From the NCBI GenBank assembly GCA_002011125.2, contig MTMF02000011.1:1-13208 (forward strand): a stretch of DNA of 13,208 bases. Direction: 5' to 3'. The translations under genes and the position numbers were made by a program. The notes beneath the pieces were generated by a model. It saw only the letters and a program-made list of their open reading frames with translations, was not told where the DNA came from and did not search any database. The DNA is from Candidatus Hydrothermarchaeum profundi (GTDB taxonomy: Archaea; Hydrothermarchaeota; Hydrothermarchaeia; Hydrothermarchaeales; Hydrothermarchaeaceae). The stretch's first letter is position 1, and the number at the start of each line of letters is the position of its first letter. Shown here in pieces: positions 6,733 through 13,208 of the stretch.

Positions 6733-8004
6733 ATGGGAGGGTTTACGCGAAGAGATTTTATAAAAAGAACTATGGCTATTGGTATAGGCTCTACTCTTTT
6801 TGGTACAACCTTAATGGGTTGTGCAGGAGAGAAACCTGAAGAGAAGAAAGAACCTATTAAAGTGGGGCATTTAGCCGATTTAACAGGCGGCTTAGCCATT
6901 TACGGTTACTCACACGATAAAACACTGAACGCTGCTGTTAGAAGAATAAACGCTGAAGGTGGAATAGGGGGAAGGCCGGTAGAGATATACACAGAAGATA
7001 CAGAATCCAACGTTTCAACCGCAACGACAAGAATGAGAAAACTTATCGAATACTACAAGGTGGATTTTATAATTGGTTCTAATCATTCAGGAATTAATAT
7101 AGCGTGCAATCCAATTGCGAAGGAATTAAAGACAATTTTCTGGCCAACATCTGGGGCCATTAGTATAACCGGTGACCAAGGAAATCGCTACGTTTTCAGA
7201 ATGTGTAGTAATGTTAGAAGTGAGATAAAAGGTGCTGCGAACTGGGCAGTTGAGAACCTTGGAAGAAAGTGGGCCACAATTGTAGTAAACTATGCTTGGG
7301 GATGGTCCAATGAAGACGAATTCAAGAAAAGAGTTTCGGAAGCTGGTGGTAAGATAGTTAAATCTATAAGGGCACCCATGGGGACTAAGGATTTCATACC
7401 CTATGTAAACCAAATACCGGAGGATGTGGATGCGGTTTTCATTGCCTTCTTCAGCACTGATCTACTTTCACTTCTAAAAGATCTTTATGTATTAAGACCA
7501 AACATACAAAAGATGGTTGCATTGTATGGACTAAGCGGAATAGATACAACAAAACTTGGTGAGATGGTTGAGGATGTTACTATAATAAGTACCTTCCCAA
7601 GAAGACTTGAAGGGTTCGATACGCCGTACACGAGAGAATTTAGAAAAGCTATCGGTGTAGATCCTAAAGGTAGGGAAGTAGGAAACCCTTCAATGATATA
7701 CGCACTGCCATACGACTGGGCAGTCTGGGAAGCAATGTTTGCGATGAAAAAAGCTATTGAAGAATCTGGATGGTCAGGCAAGGAAGATAACCCGGATTTA
7801 ATCAAAACCCTTGAAGGGATTGAATTCAAAGAGAGCATAGAATTCCCACAGGGTGATGTAACTATTAGAGCGCAAGACCATCAGGCATTCATGCAACTCT
7901 TTATCGAAGGAGTTAAAAATGGCAAGTTAAAAGTCTTGGCAAGAATTCCTGCTGAAGAAACAATATATCCTTATGAGGTAGATTTCACTCAGGAGGCTTT
8001 TTGA
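6733..8004 (+). CDS. ABC transporter substrate-binding lipoprotein, branched-chain amino acid/amide (HAAT) type, Tat-exported
   Basis: 423 residues from the ATG at 6733, with GGTGGT four bases upstream; a longer open frame from 6619 covers the promoter, operator and transposase remnant and is not used. The N-terminus has a twin-arginine motif (TRRDFIK, residues 5-11), a hydrophobic stretch, and a lipobox LMGC with lipid-carrying Cys30, followed by a charged linker. From residue ~38 it is a type I periplasmic binding protein: KVGHLADLTGGLAIYGYS, AVRRINAEGGIGGRPVEI, and FIIGSNHSGINIACNPIA, as in LivK, AmiC and UrtA relatives. It would capture substrate outside the membrane and deliver it to the two permeases encoded next. 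The ligand cannot be read from the sequence. Being divergent to, and sharing an operator with, a nicotinate-type catabolic operon, it more likely binds nicotinate, 6-hydroxynicotinate or a related carboxylate than leucine. Confidence 0.9.
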   Translation: MGGFTRRDFIKRTMAIGIGSTLFGTTLMGCAGEKPEEKKEPIKVGHLADLTGGLAIYGYSHDKTLNAAVRRINAEGGIGGRPVEIYTEDTESNVSTATTRMRKLIEYYKVDFIIGSNHSGINIACNPIAKELKTIFWPTSGAISITGDQGNRYVFRMCSNVRSEIKGAANWAVENLGRKWATIVVNYAWGWSNEDEFKKRVSEAGGKIVKSIRAPMGTKDFIPYVNQIPEDVDAVFIAFFSTDLLSLLKDLYVLRPNIQKMVALYGLSGIDTTKLGEMVEDVTIISTFPRRLEGFDTPYTREFRKAIGVDPKGREVGNPSMIYALPYDWAVWEAMFAMKKAIEESGWSGKEDNPDLIKTLEGIEFKESIEFPQGDVTIRAQDHQAFMQLFIEGVKNGKLKVLARIPAEETIYPYEVDFTQEAF

Positions 8005-8032
8005 ATTTTTTAAAAGGTTCAGGAGGTCTATG

Positions 8033-8902
8033 GTGCCAATTGAACCCACAATTGTTAATAAAATTATCCTAGCCATTTTGAATGGAGTTGTATGGGCGCT
8101 CATCATAGCACTGGTAGCTCTGGGACTTACCCTCATCTTTGGTCTTATGGATATAGTAAACATAGCCCATGGAGACTTCTACATGCTTGGAGCTGTATTA
8201 GCATGGTACGGAGTTGCTTTGTTCAATAATTTCTGGCTTGGTGCGGTAATGGCAATGATATTTACAGCGATACTTGGAGCTGTGGTAGAGCGTAGTATAA
8301 TAAGACCCGTTGAGGGGCTACCAGCATTTACAGTTGTAGTCACCATAGGCCTTTCATACATCATCCAACAATCCGTTTTGGCTACCTTTGGTGGTTCTCC
8401 TCAAACCGTGCCCGAACCTATCCGTTTAACCATAGAATTCTTAGGTATAAGATATCCTGCCTACAGATTGTTTGTAGCAGGAGTTTCAGGGTTGGCCCTT
8501 ATCGCTTTAGGAGTTTTCCTTTTTAAAACACCCTATGGACTTTGGATTAGGGCCTCTATGCAAGATAAAGAAATAGCAAGCGCAATGGGCATTAACGTTA
8601 GCAATGTTTACATCATGACATTTAGCTTGGGTGCTATGCTTTCAGCACTGGGTGGTGCTCTCGCAGCCCCTATAACACAAGTTTTTTACCTAATGGGACT
8701 AGACGTGCTTGCTATTTCATTTATTATCGTTATAATAGGTGGTCTTGGTAGCTTGAAAGGGACACTGATTGCAGCTTTCATCATCTCTCTCTTGGAGAAC
8801 TTCATAACCCTTGTAGCCACACCAACGGAAGCAAGAGTCATATCATTGCTTATAATGGGAGCAGTACTTCTGATACGGCCGAAAGGGCTTTTTAGCACAT
8901 AA
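8033..8902 (+). CDS. livH: ABC transporter permease, LivH type
   Basis: About 289 residues, hydrophobic throughout with roughly eight membrane segments. Family marks include the N-terminal ALVALGLTLIFGLMDIVNIAHGDFYMLGA (a LivH hallmark: Asn-Ile-Ala-His-Gly before the second helix), the cytoplasmic coupling loop RASMQDKEIASAMGINVSNVY, and the closing VLLIRPKGLF. A strong AGGAGGT lies 5 bases before GTG 8033 and only 2 bases before ATG 8030, so the GTG is preferred although the ATG would add just one residue. It forms the inner-membrane channel with the LivM-type protein; gap to the receptor gene is 28 bases. Confidence 0.93.
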   Translation: MPIEPTIVNKIILAILNGVVWALIIALVALGLTLIFGLMDIVNIAHGDFYMLGAVLAWYGVALFNNFWLGAVMAMIFTAILGAVVERSIIRPVEGLPAFTVVVTIGLSYIIQQSVLATFGGSPQTVPEPIRLTIEFLGIRYPAYRLFVAGVSGLALIALGVFLFKTPYGLWIRASMQDKEIASAMGINVSNVYIMTFSLGAMLSALGGALAAPITQVFYLMGLDVLAISFIIVIIGGLGSLKGTLIAAFIISLLENFITLVATPTEARVISLLIMGAVLLIRPKGLFST

Positions 8903-8905
8903 GGG

Positions 8906-9883
8906 GTGATAATCATTTCAAACAGTAAGATTAAAAATTTTAATATCATGAAAAACAGGCTCATATTGTATGTGTTGGTATTGGTAATATTGTTCTCGTT
9001 GGGTTTTACTCTTCCTACAGATATGCGATCCTTATCCATTGATATTTTTATTTTCGCCATTTATGCAATGGCCTATGACATACTTTATGGTTATACCGGC
9101 CAGTTTAGCTATGGCCAAGCCGTGTTTTTTGGGGTTGCAGCATACGGCCTTCTATTACCAGTACTTCATACTAATACAAATCTCTGGGTTTCATTAACAA
9201 TAGCATTGGTAATAACAGTTGTGTTTGGAATAGTGTTGGGCTTTTTAGCAGTTAGGCTTGGTGGGGCGTATTTTGTAATAATTACAATTATCTTCAATCT
9301 CACATTTTACTTAATAGCTCTCGATTGGATTTGGCTTACAGGTGGAGATGATGGGCTAACGTTTAGAGCTCCAAAAATAGAGTTTGGCGTGTTTAGTCTT
9401 TCGCTATATGATCCAGTTGTCACCTATTATTTCATGCTATCCTTTTTACTGGCAAGTTACCTAATTTTAAAAAGGCTGATATCATCTCCAATTGGTAAAG
9501 TACTGATAGCAATCAGAGAAAACGAGGAGCGAGCGCAATTAATCGGTTATAACGTTTTTCGATATAAACTTCTAGCATACGTTGTCTCAGCATTATTCAC
9601 TGGCTTAAGCGGTGCGCTTTATTCTCTAAGGACCCGCTACGCCTCTGCTGATTACTTTAACATAGCTTTATCGGTCCAACCTATAATATGGACCTTAGTA
9701 GGTGGCGCAGGAACTCTGACAGGACCAATAGTTGGTGTTATACTCATAAATCCCCTAATCTACTACATAGGTGTATGGTGGAAACACTACCTATCAATTA
9801 TAGGAGCACTCATGATTTTTGTTGTGATATACTCTCCCAAAGGGATTGTAGGCAATCTCATAAATAAAATAGAAAAAAGTTAG
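8906..9883 (+). CDS. livM: ABC transporter permease, LivM type
   Basis: 325 residues if the GTG at 8906 is used; that codon sits inside a GGGGTGAT Shine-Dalgarno-like run, so the start could instead be a later codon such as ATG 8948, which would remove 14 mostly polar residues. The membrane part starts at about residue 17. LivM marks are YDILYGYTGQFSYGQAVFFGVAAYG (about 54-78), the loop GKVLIAIRENEERAQLIGYNVFRYK, and IIWTLVGGAGTLTGPIVG near the end. It pairs with the LivH-type permease and begins 3 bases after that gene's stop. Confidence 0.93.
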   Translation: MIIISNSKIKNFNIMKNRLILYVLVLVILFSLGFTLPTDMRSLSIDIFIFAIYAMAYDILYGYTGQFSYGQAVFFGVAAYGLLLPVLHTNTNLWVSLTIALVITVVFGIVLGFLAVRLGGAYFVIITIIFNLTFYLIALDWIWLTGGDDGLTFRAPKIEFGVFSLSLYDPVVTYYFMLSFLLASYLILKRLISSPIGKVLIAIRENEERAQLIGYNVFRYKLLAYVVSALFTGLSGALYSLRTRYASADYFNIALSVQPIIWTLVGGAGTLTGPIVGVILINPLIYYIGVWWKHYLSIIGALMIFVVIYSPKGIVGNLINKIEKS

Positions 9884-9900
9884 AACAGGGAGGATAATGA

Positions 9901-10659
9901 ATGAAAGACTCAGAAAAAAGTATCATAATTGAAACACATGAGTTAACAAAGAGTTTTGGAGGATTAGTCGCTTTAAACAATGTAAATCTTAGAATTCCAA
10001 AAGGTGAACTCAGAGCCATCATTGGACCTAACGGAGCCGGGAAATCCACCTTGCTGAATACAATAACTGGACGTCTTACTCCAACCTCAGGAGAGATATA
10101 CTTTCTGGGTGAAAAAATAACTGGACTTCCACCACATGAAATAGCAAGGCGAGGAATAGCGCTGTCACTCCAAATAGTACAAGTATTTCCGAATTTGTCT
10201 GTTTTCGATAATATCTGGTTAGGAGTTAAAATGAGATTTAAGACGAGGAACCCGTTTATTCATTGGAGACAATTAAAGGTAATTGAGGAGAAGGTTATCG
10301 AGATATGCAAGAAGATCGGACTTGAAAATAAAATTGATGAAATAGCTTCTAACCTTTCTCATGGTGATCAGAGGCTTCTAGATATAGCAATAGCTTTAAG
10401 CACCAATCCGAAATTACTTCTCCTAGATGAACCCCTCGCAGGTCTAAGTGTTAAAGAAAGAAGGCATGTGAGTAACTTGATCAAGGAATTATCCCAAGAA
10501 AAAACTATTATCTTGATAGAACACGATATAGACGCAGTTATGCGATTAGCAGATAGAATAACAGTTCTAGATAGAGGTAGGGTAATTGCAGAAGGTACAC
10601 CTCGTGAGATAAGTGAAGATCGGCAAGTTCAGGAAGTTTATATAGGAAGTAGAGAATGA
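9901..10659 (+). CDS. livG: ABC transporter ATP-binding protein, LivG type
   Basis: 252-residue ATPase. Walker A GPNGAGKST at 42-50, Q-loop Gln91 (or Gln94) in SLQIVQVFPNLSVFDN, signature LSHGDQR at 152-158, Walker B LLLLDEP at 172-178, and switch His208 in LIEHD. The QVFPNLSVFDNI segment and the RGRVIAEGTPREI tail are LivG-like. The signature deviates from the usual LSxGxQ only at tolerated positions. AGGGAGGAT precedes the ATG by a few bases. It powers the importer together with the LivF-type subunit. Confidence 0.95.
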   Translation: MKDSEKSIIIETHELTKSFGGLVALNNVNLRIPKGELRAIIGPNGAGKSTLLNTITGRLTPTSGEIYFLGEKITGLPPHEIARRGIALSLQIVQVFPNLSVFDNIWLGVKMRFKTRNPFIHWRQLKVIEEKVIEICKKIGLENKIDEIASNLSHGDQRLLDIAIALSTNPKLLLLDEPLAGLSVKERRHVSNLIKELSQEKTIILIEHDIDAVMRLADRITVLDRGRVIAEGTPREISEDRQVQEVYIGSRE

Positions 10660-10671
10660 TGAGGTGTTAAC

Positions 10672-11388
10672 ATGTTAAGAGTTGAAGATGTGGATGTGTT
10701 TTACGGTAAGAGTCATATATTGCACGGAATCGAAATGGATATCCAGCATGGCCAAATTGTGGCACTTTTGGGCAGAAATGGTGTAGGCAAGACGACTACT
10801 ATAAAGACTATAATAGGGATCCTAAAACCAAAAAAGGGGAGAATAATATTTGAAGGTCAAGAAATCTCCAAAATACCTACTCACGAGATAGCTAGAATAG
10901 GAATAAGTTACGTTCCACAGGGTCGAAGATTATTTAATAAATTAACAGTTCTTGAAAATATTATTATAGGACTTACAGTAAAAAAAGAATTAAGAAATAA
11001 TGAGTCTTATCAAGATAAAATAAAAAAAGTTTTAGAAATCTTTCCGCAATTGGAAAGTCTACTAAATAGGCCAGTAGAAACTCTAAGTGGAGGTGAACAA
11101 CAAATGGTCGCTATAGCTAGAGCATTGGTAACGAATCCCAAGTTGTTGCTAATGGATGAACCTAGCGAGGGTTTAATGCCTGTACTTGTACAAAAGTTAG
11201 GTGACACAATAAAATTAATTAATCAAATGGGTGTCACAATTCTCCTTACAGAACAAAACGTATCCATGGCTCTAAAAATTGCTGACAAAGTATATATAAT
11301 GGATAACGGTGAGATAAGATTTAAAGGAAACCCTACTAGGCTTTTGAAGGACGAAGATCTGCTTTTAAAATATCTAGGCGTAAGATGA
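10672..11388 (+). CDS. livF: ABC transporter ATP-binding protein, LivF type
   Basis: 238-residue second ATPase. Walker A GRNGVGKTT at 34-42, Q-loop Gln83 in YVPQGRRLFNKLTVLEN, signature LSGGEQQ at 138-144, Walker B LLLMDEP at 158-164, then SEGLMPVLV and LLTEQNV, where Gln occupies the switch position as usual for LivF. It follows the LivG-type gene by 12 bases with a GAGGTG ribosome binding site. It is the last gene of the operon; I see no clear terminator after it, only A-rich DNA leading into a transposase remnant. Confidence 0.95.
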   Translation: MLRVEDVDVFYGKSHILHGIEMDIQHGQIVALLGRNGVGKTTTIKTIIGILKPKKGRIIFEGQEISKIPTHEIARIGISYVPQGRRLFNKLTVLENIIIGLTVKKELRNNESYQDKIKKVLEIFPQLESLLNRPVETLSGGEQQMVAIARALVTNPKLLLMDEPSEGLMPVLVQKLGDTIKLINQMGVTILLTEQNVSMALKIADKVYIMDNGEIRFKGNPTRLLKDEDLLLKYLGVR

Positions 11389-11409
11389 AATTACCATGCT
11401 AAAAAATAA

Positions 11410-11711
11410 AAGGAAATTGTAAAGGAACCAAAAGTCTTTGAAAGAAACAAAGTACTTCCAGAAATCAAAATACTTGGCATAACAATGTACATCCAAACAT
11501 CCTCGGTAAGAAGAAGTGCCAGAATTCTGTCAGAGCTTCATCCAATCTCTAAAACATCAGTATGGAACTGGATAAAGAAGTTCAAAGAAAGTTGCCAATT
11601 ACAGCGGAGAGAAAACCAAGGAACCAGATAACAGATAAAACGGTTGTTGAAGCGGGAAAAAGAAGTATTACATCTATACGATAAGATCTGTTTATAAGTT
11701 TGCAGTTCTGA
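11410..11711 (+). pseudogene. N-terminal half of a decayed transposase
   Basis: The frame from 11410 to a stop at 11631 encodes a helix-turn-helix-like N-terminus (KILGITMYIQTSSVRRSARI, then LHPISKTSVWNWIKKFKE) typical of archaeal IS transposases. Further pieces follow in other frames: DKTVVEAGK, resembling the region around the first catalytic Asp, and YYIYTIRSVYKFAVLN. No intact frame exists and no methionine start is evident. The catalytic C-terminal half is missing, although a compatible half lies on the opposite strand at 6371-6650. Confidence 0.6.
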
Positions 11712-11758
11712 ATGTCCTTTTGATTGGGATTGTTGTAGCTACTATGGCATAACAATAA

Positions 11759-11926
11759 AATGAAGAGGAAGATGGGGAAATAAGCAAGCATATGAAGAAT
11801 AAATGGATGAAGTGGAGTGCTAAAGGAGCTGAGAATTTTGGCACTCTGCAGATGAAGATGAAGTGTGAGGAAGATATTTATGAATCGTTCGTTGAAATTA
11901 TGAAGCTAGATGGGAATATAAGATGA
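11759..11926 (+). pseudogene. short transposase-like remnant
   Basis: A 55-codon open stretch ending at TGA 11926, containing KWMKWSAKGAENFGTLQMKM followed by an acidic CEEDIYESFVEIM tail. The 'WS..GAEN' pattern recalls the C-terminus of some IS transposases, but of a different group from the half just upstream. It may be what remains of a second element, or simply continued decay of the first. It has no convincing start or ribosome binding site. Confidence 0.35.
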
Positions 11927-11966
11927 GAAGTGAATTTAAACTCATGATAGAACACGACCCAATTGT

Positions 11967-12923
11967 TTACAATTCCTCAAGCAATTCATAGTCAATTACA
12001 TCAACCATTAATTCCAGTTCAACGTTTATTCCTTGTTCTTTTAGTATTAGTAAGGGCGTCGAAGAAGCTACGATAGTTATACCTAATTGATCACTATTTA
12101 CTGGAAGTCCAAGAACTTCTTGATTGGGCTTACCTATTTTCAAAAATCCGTTTATCTTGCATTTCTTCAATTTAGCGGAGATATCAATAACCTCTTGGTA
12201 ACAAATACCTGGGATAACTCTGAATGTTGCTGGACACTCCCCACAACCATTAGTGAGAATGCTTAATGCTGAAAAAGACTTAGCACGAAAGAGGTCTACT
12301 GATGTAATAGAGGATGTCTCATACCCTACCATATCTATAAATCTAACAGGTTCACCATGTTTAAATTCGACCACTCCACCATATCTTAAATGTACGTTAA
12401 TTCCTCTTCTTAATAAAACACCATCAACTGCTATTCCATTTATGTAATACATCCCAACTTCATCCTCAGATAGTAGTTCACCGTCCTCTATGACTTTAAC
12501 TAAAGGAGATATAGCTAATTTTCGTTTATAGCATTCTTTAAATATATCAATTACTTCATCTAAATAATCTTTTTTAAACTTGCAGAAATTTACAAGTATC
12601 TTTCCTTTCTTTGTTTCTGGATTAAAATTAGACATGAACATGTATTCTTCCTTTCTAGTTAACAATGTACTGACTCTAGCCATAACATTTGCTCTTTCAA
12701 GTTCAGATAAACCTTTTTGAGTAATTTTTCTACCCAAATTCTTTACTTTAAAGACATACCCTCGTTCCTCAAGTATCCTCAGATGATACCTAATTGCAGC
12801 TTCGCTTAGTTCGATGCCAACTTCTTTCAGTTTTTCAGAAAGTTTTTTGGATCCCATTGGATCTCTTTCGTCTCTCAGTATTGAGAGAATAGTATGTCTA
12901 ATTTCTTCGTTAGATAACAACAT
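11967..12923 (-). CDS. NrpR-like transcriptional repressor (winged helix + one NrpR/DUF128 domain)
   Basis: 318 residues. Residues 1-75 form a winged helix (RHTILSILRDERDPMGSKKL, then LSEAAIRYHLRILEERGYV). Residues ~85-318 match one NrpR effector domain: ISPLVKVIEDGE, VDGVLLRRGINVHLRYGGVVEFKHGEPVRFIDMVGYE, and SVDLFRAKSFSALSIL. NrpR proteins of methanogens repress nitrogen genes and are released by 2-oxoglutarate; here the domain occurs once, as in NrpRI-type proteins. No nitrogen-assimilation gene is in the window. The gene sits beyond the importer operon, has its own promoter, and a 19-bp site overlaps its start codon, suggesting autoregulation. With a TATA element only ~26 bases upstream of the ATG, the mRNA is probably leaderless. 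A catabolic dicarboxylate chemically near 2-oxoglutarate (2-formylglutarate, glutarate) is a plausible inducer; this is inference. Confidence 0.88.
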   Translation of the reverse strand: MLLSNEEIRHTILSILRDERDPMGSKKLSEKLKEVGIELSEAAIRYHLRILEERGYVFKVKNLGRKITQKGLSELERANVMARVSTLLTRKEEYMFMSNFNPETKKGKILVNFCKFKKDYLDEVIDIFKECYKRKLAISPLVKVIEDGELLSEDEVGMYYINGIAVDGVLLRRGINVHLRYGGVVEFKHGEPVRFIDMVGYETSSITSVDLFRAKSFSALSILTNGCGECPATFRVIPGICYQEVIDISAKLKKCKINGFLKIGKPNQEVLGLPVNSDQLGITIVASSTPLLILKEQGINVELELMVDVIDYELLEEL

Positions 12924-12941
12924 TAAACGATTTTCGTCTAA
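12923..12941 (-). promoter_or_regulatory. putative autoregulatory operator of the NrpR-like gene
   Basis: Minus-strand reading TTAGACGAAAATCGTTTAA: arms TTAGACG and CGTTTAA are inverted repeats with one mismatch around 5 bases. It is the most symmetrical of the three sites. It touches the start codon and its centre is about 17 bases downstream of the TATA centre. Confidence 0.65.
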
Positions 12942-12945
12942 TGCC

Positions 12946-12953
12946 TATTTAAA
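12946..12953 (-). promoter_or_regulatory. TATA box of the NrpR-like gene
   Basis: TTTAAATA on the minus strand, centred near 12950 and preceded by a GCGAAGAA purine-rich BRE-like run. The predicted start of transcription, about 25 bases downstream, falls at or next to the ATG at 12923. Confidence 0.55.
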
Positions 12954-13155
12954 TTCTTCGCTTTAATAGAGTTAAAATTAAAATTAAGATATTAACACAT
13001 TTATTTATACTTCCTTGTTCTCGTTGATAGAGATAAGCAAGTTCTAGGGCTTTCCACATTCAGTAACCTAATCTCTTAGCCATCTCACACCTTCTAACTT
13101 TAAACAAATAATCATCGAGCCTTCCCCAAAAAAGAAATATTCTATAATAAGGCCC
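12949..13155 (-). other. broken open frame at the right edge, unidentified
   Basis: One minus-strand frame is open for 31 codons, is broken by a single TGA at 13060-13062, and continues for 36 codons to 12949. It reads GRLDDYLFKVRRCEMAKRLG, then MWKALELAYLYQREQGSINK, which looks like protein rather than noise but matches no family I can name. It may be the decayed end of a gene or mobile element lying to the right. The last 50 bases show only short frames. Apart from this and the regulator promoter I see nothing in 12955-13208. Confidence 0.25.
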
Positions 13156-13208
13156 TTACAAAACCACCACTTAAATCTTAACTCTAACAACTCTAAACCA
13201 AAAACAAC

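Noticed and set aside
6591-6899. 102-codon minus-strand frame
   Set aside because: Its upper part is the antisense of the receptor's signal peptide region and its lower part only touches one frame of the transposase remnant; there is no coherent protein.
11389-11966. Possible non-coding RNA or CRISPR array between importer and regulator
   Set aside because: No regular repeats or strong hairpins are visible, and most of the interval translates to transposase-like fragments.
12901-12960. Canonical methanogen NrpR operator GGAA-N6-TTCC
   Set aside because: I do not see this pattern at any of the three promoters; a different inverted repeat is present instead.

Overview
The window looks archaeal, probably from a euryarchaeon of the Archaeoglobi or methanogen-related lineages. 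Promoters are of BRE/TATA type, Shine-Dalgarno sites are GGTGA-like, the regulator belongs to NrpR/DUF128 (a family I know only from Euryarchaeota), and the transposase remnants resemble archaeal IS elements. The genus is not settled by the sequence.

Left block, minus strand, positions 1-6281, is one compact operon read right to left: enamidase-like amidohydrolase, aldehyde dehydrogenase of the methylmalonate-semialdehyde type, a DUF1185 'amino acid synthesis' protein, a small basic unknown protein, a 6-hydroxynicotinate reductase-like iron-sulfur protein with an extra MoaD-like N-terminus, a UPF0280 (ApbE-like) protein, and the first residues of a flavoprotein. Most genes overlap or are separated by fewer than 55 bases. 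Reductase plus enamidase is the diagnostic pair of anaerobic nicotinate breakdown as known from Eubacterium barkeri: 6-hydroxynicotinate -> 1,4,5,6-tetrahydro-6-oxonicotinate -> 2-formylglutarate. No formylglutarate reductase or methyleneglutarate mutase is present here. Instead there is a CoA-acylating semialdehyde dehydrogenase, which suggests that 2-formylglutarate (a substituted malonate semialdehyde) goes directly to glutaryl-CoA + CO2.

Middle and right block, plus strand, positions 6733-11388, is a complete branched-chain-amino-acid-type ABC importer: Tat-exported lipoprotein receptor, two permeases, two ATPases. It is divergent from the catabolic operon and probably imports the heterocyclic carboxylate that the operon degrades.

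Positions 11967-12923, minus strand, encode an NrpR-like winged-helix repressor. A similar 19-bp imperfect inverted repeat (consensus about TTAAACGNWAATCGTTTAR) sits just downstream of the TATA-like element of all three transcription units: catabolic operon, transporter and regulator. This makes a self-contained, probably substrate-induced regulon.

Decayed transposase pieces lie between the divergent promoters (6371-6650) and between the importer and the regulator (11410-11926). A weak broken reading frame lies at the right edge. I see no tRNA, rRNA, CRISPR array or intact mobile element.
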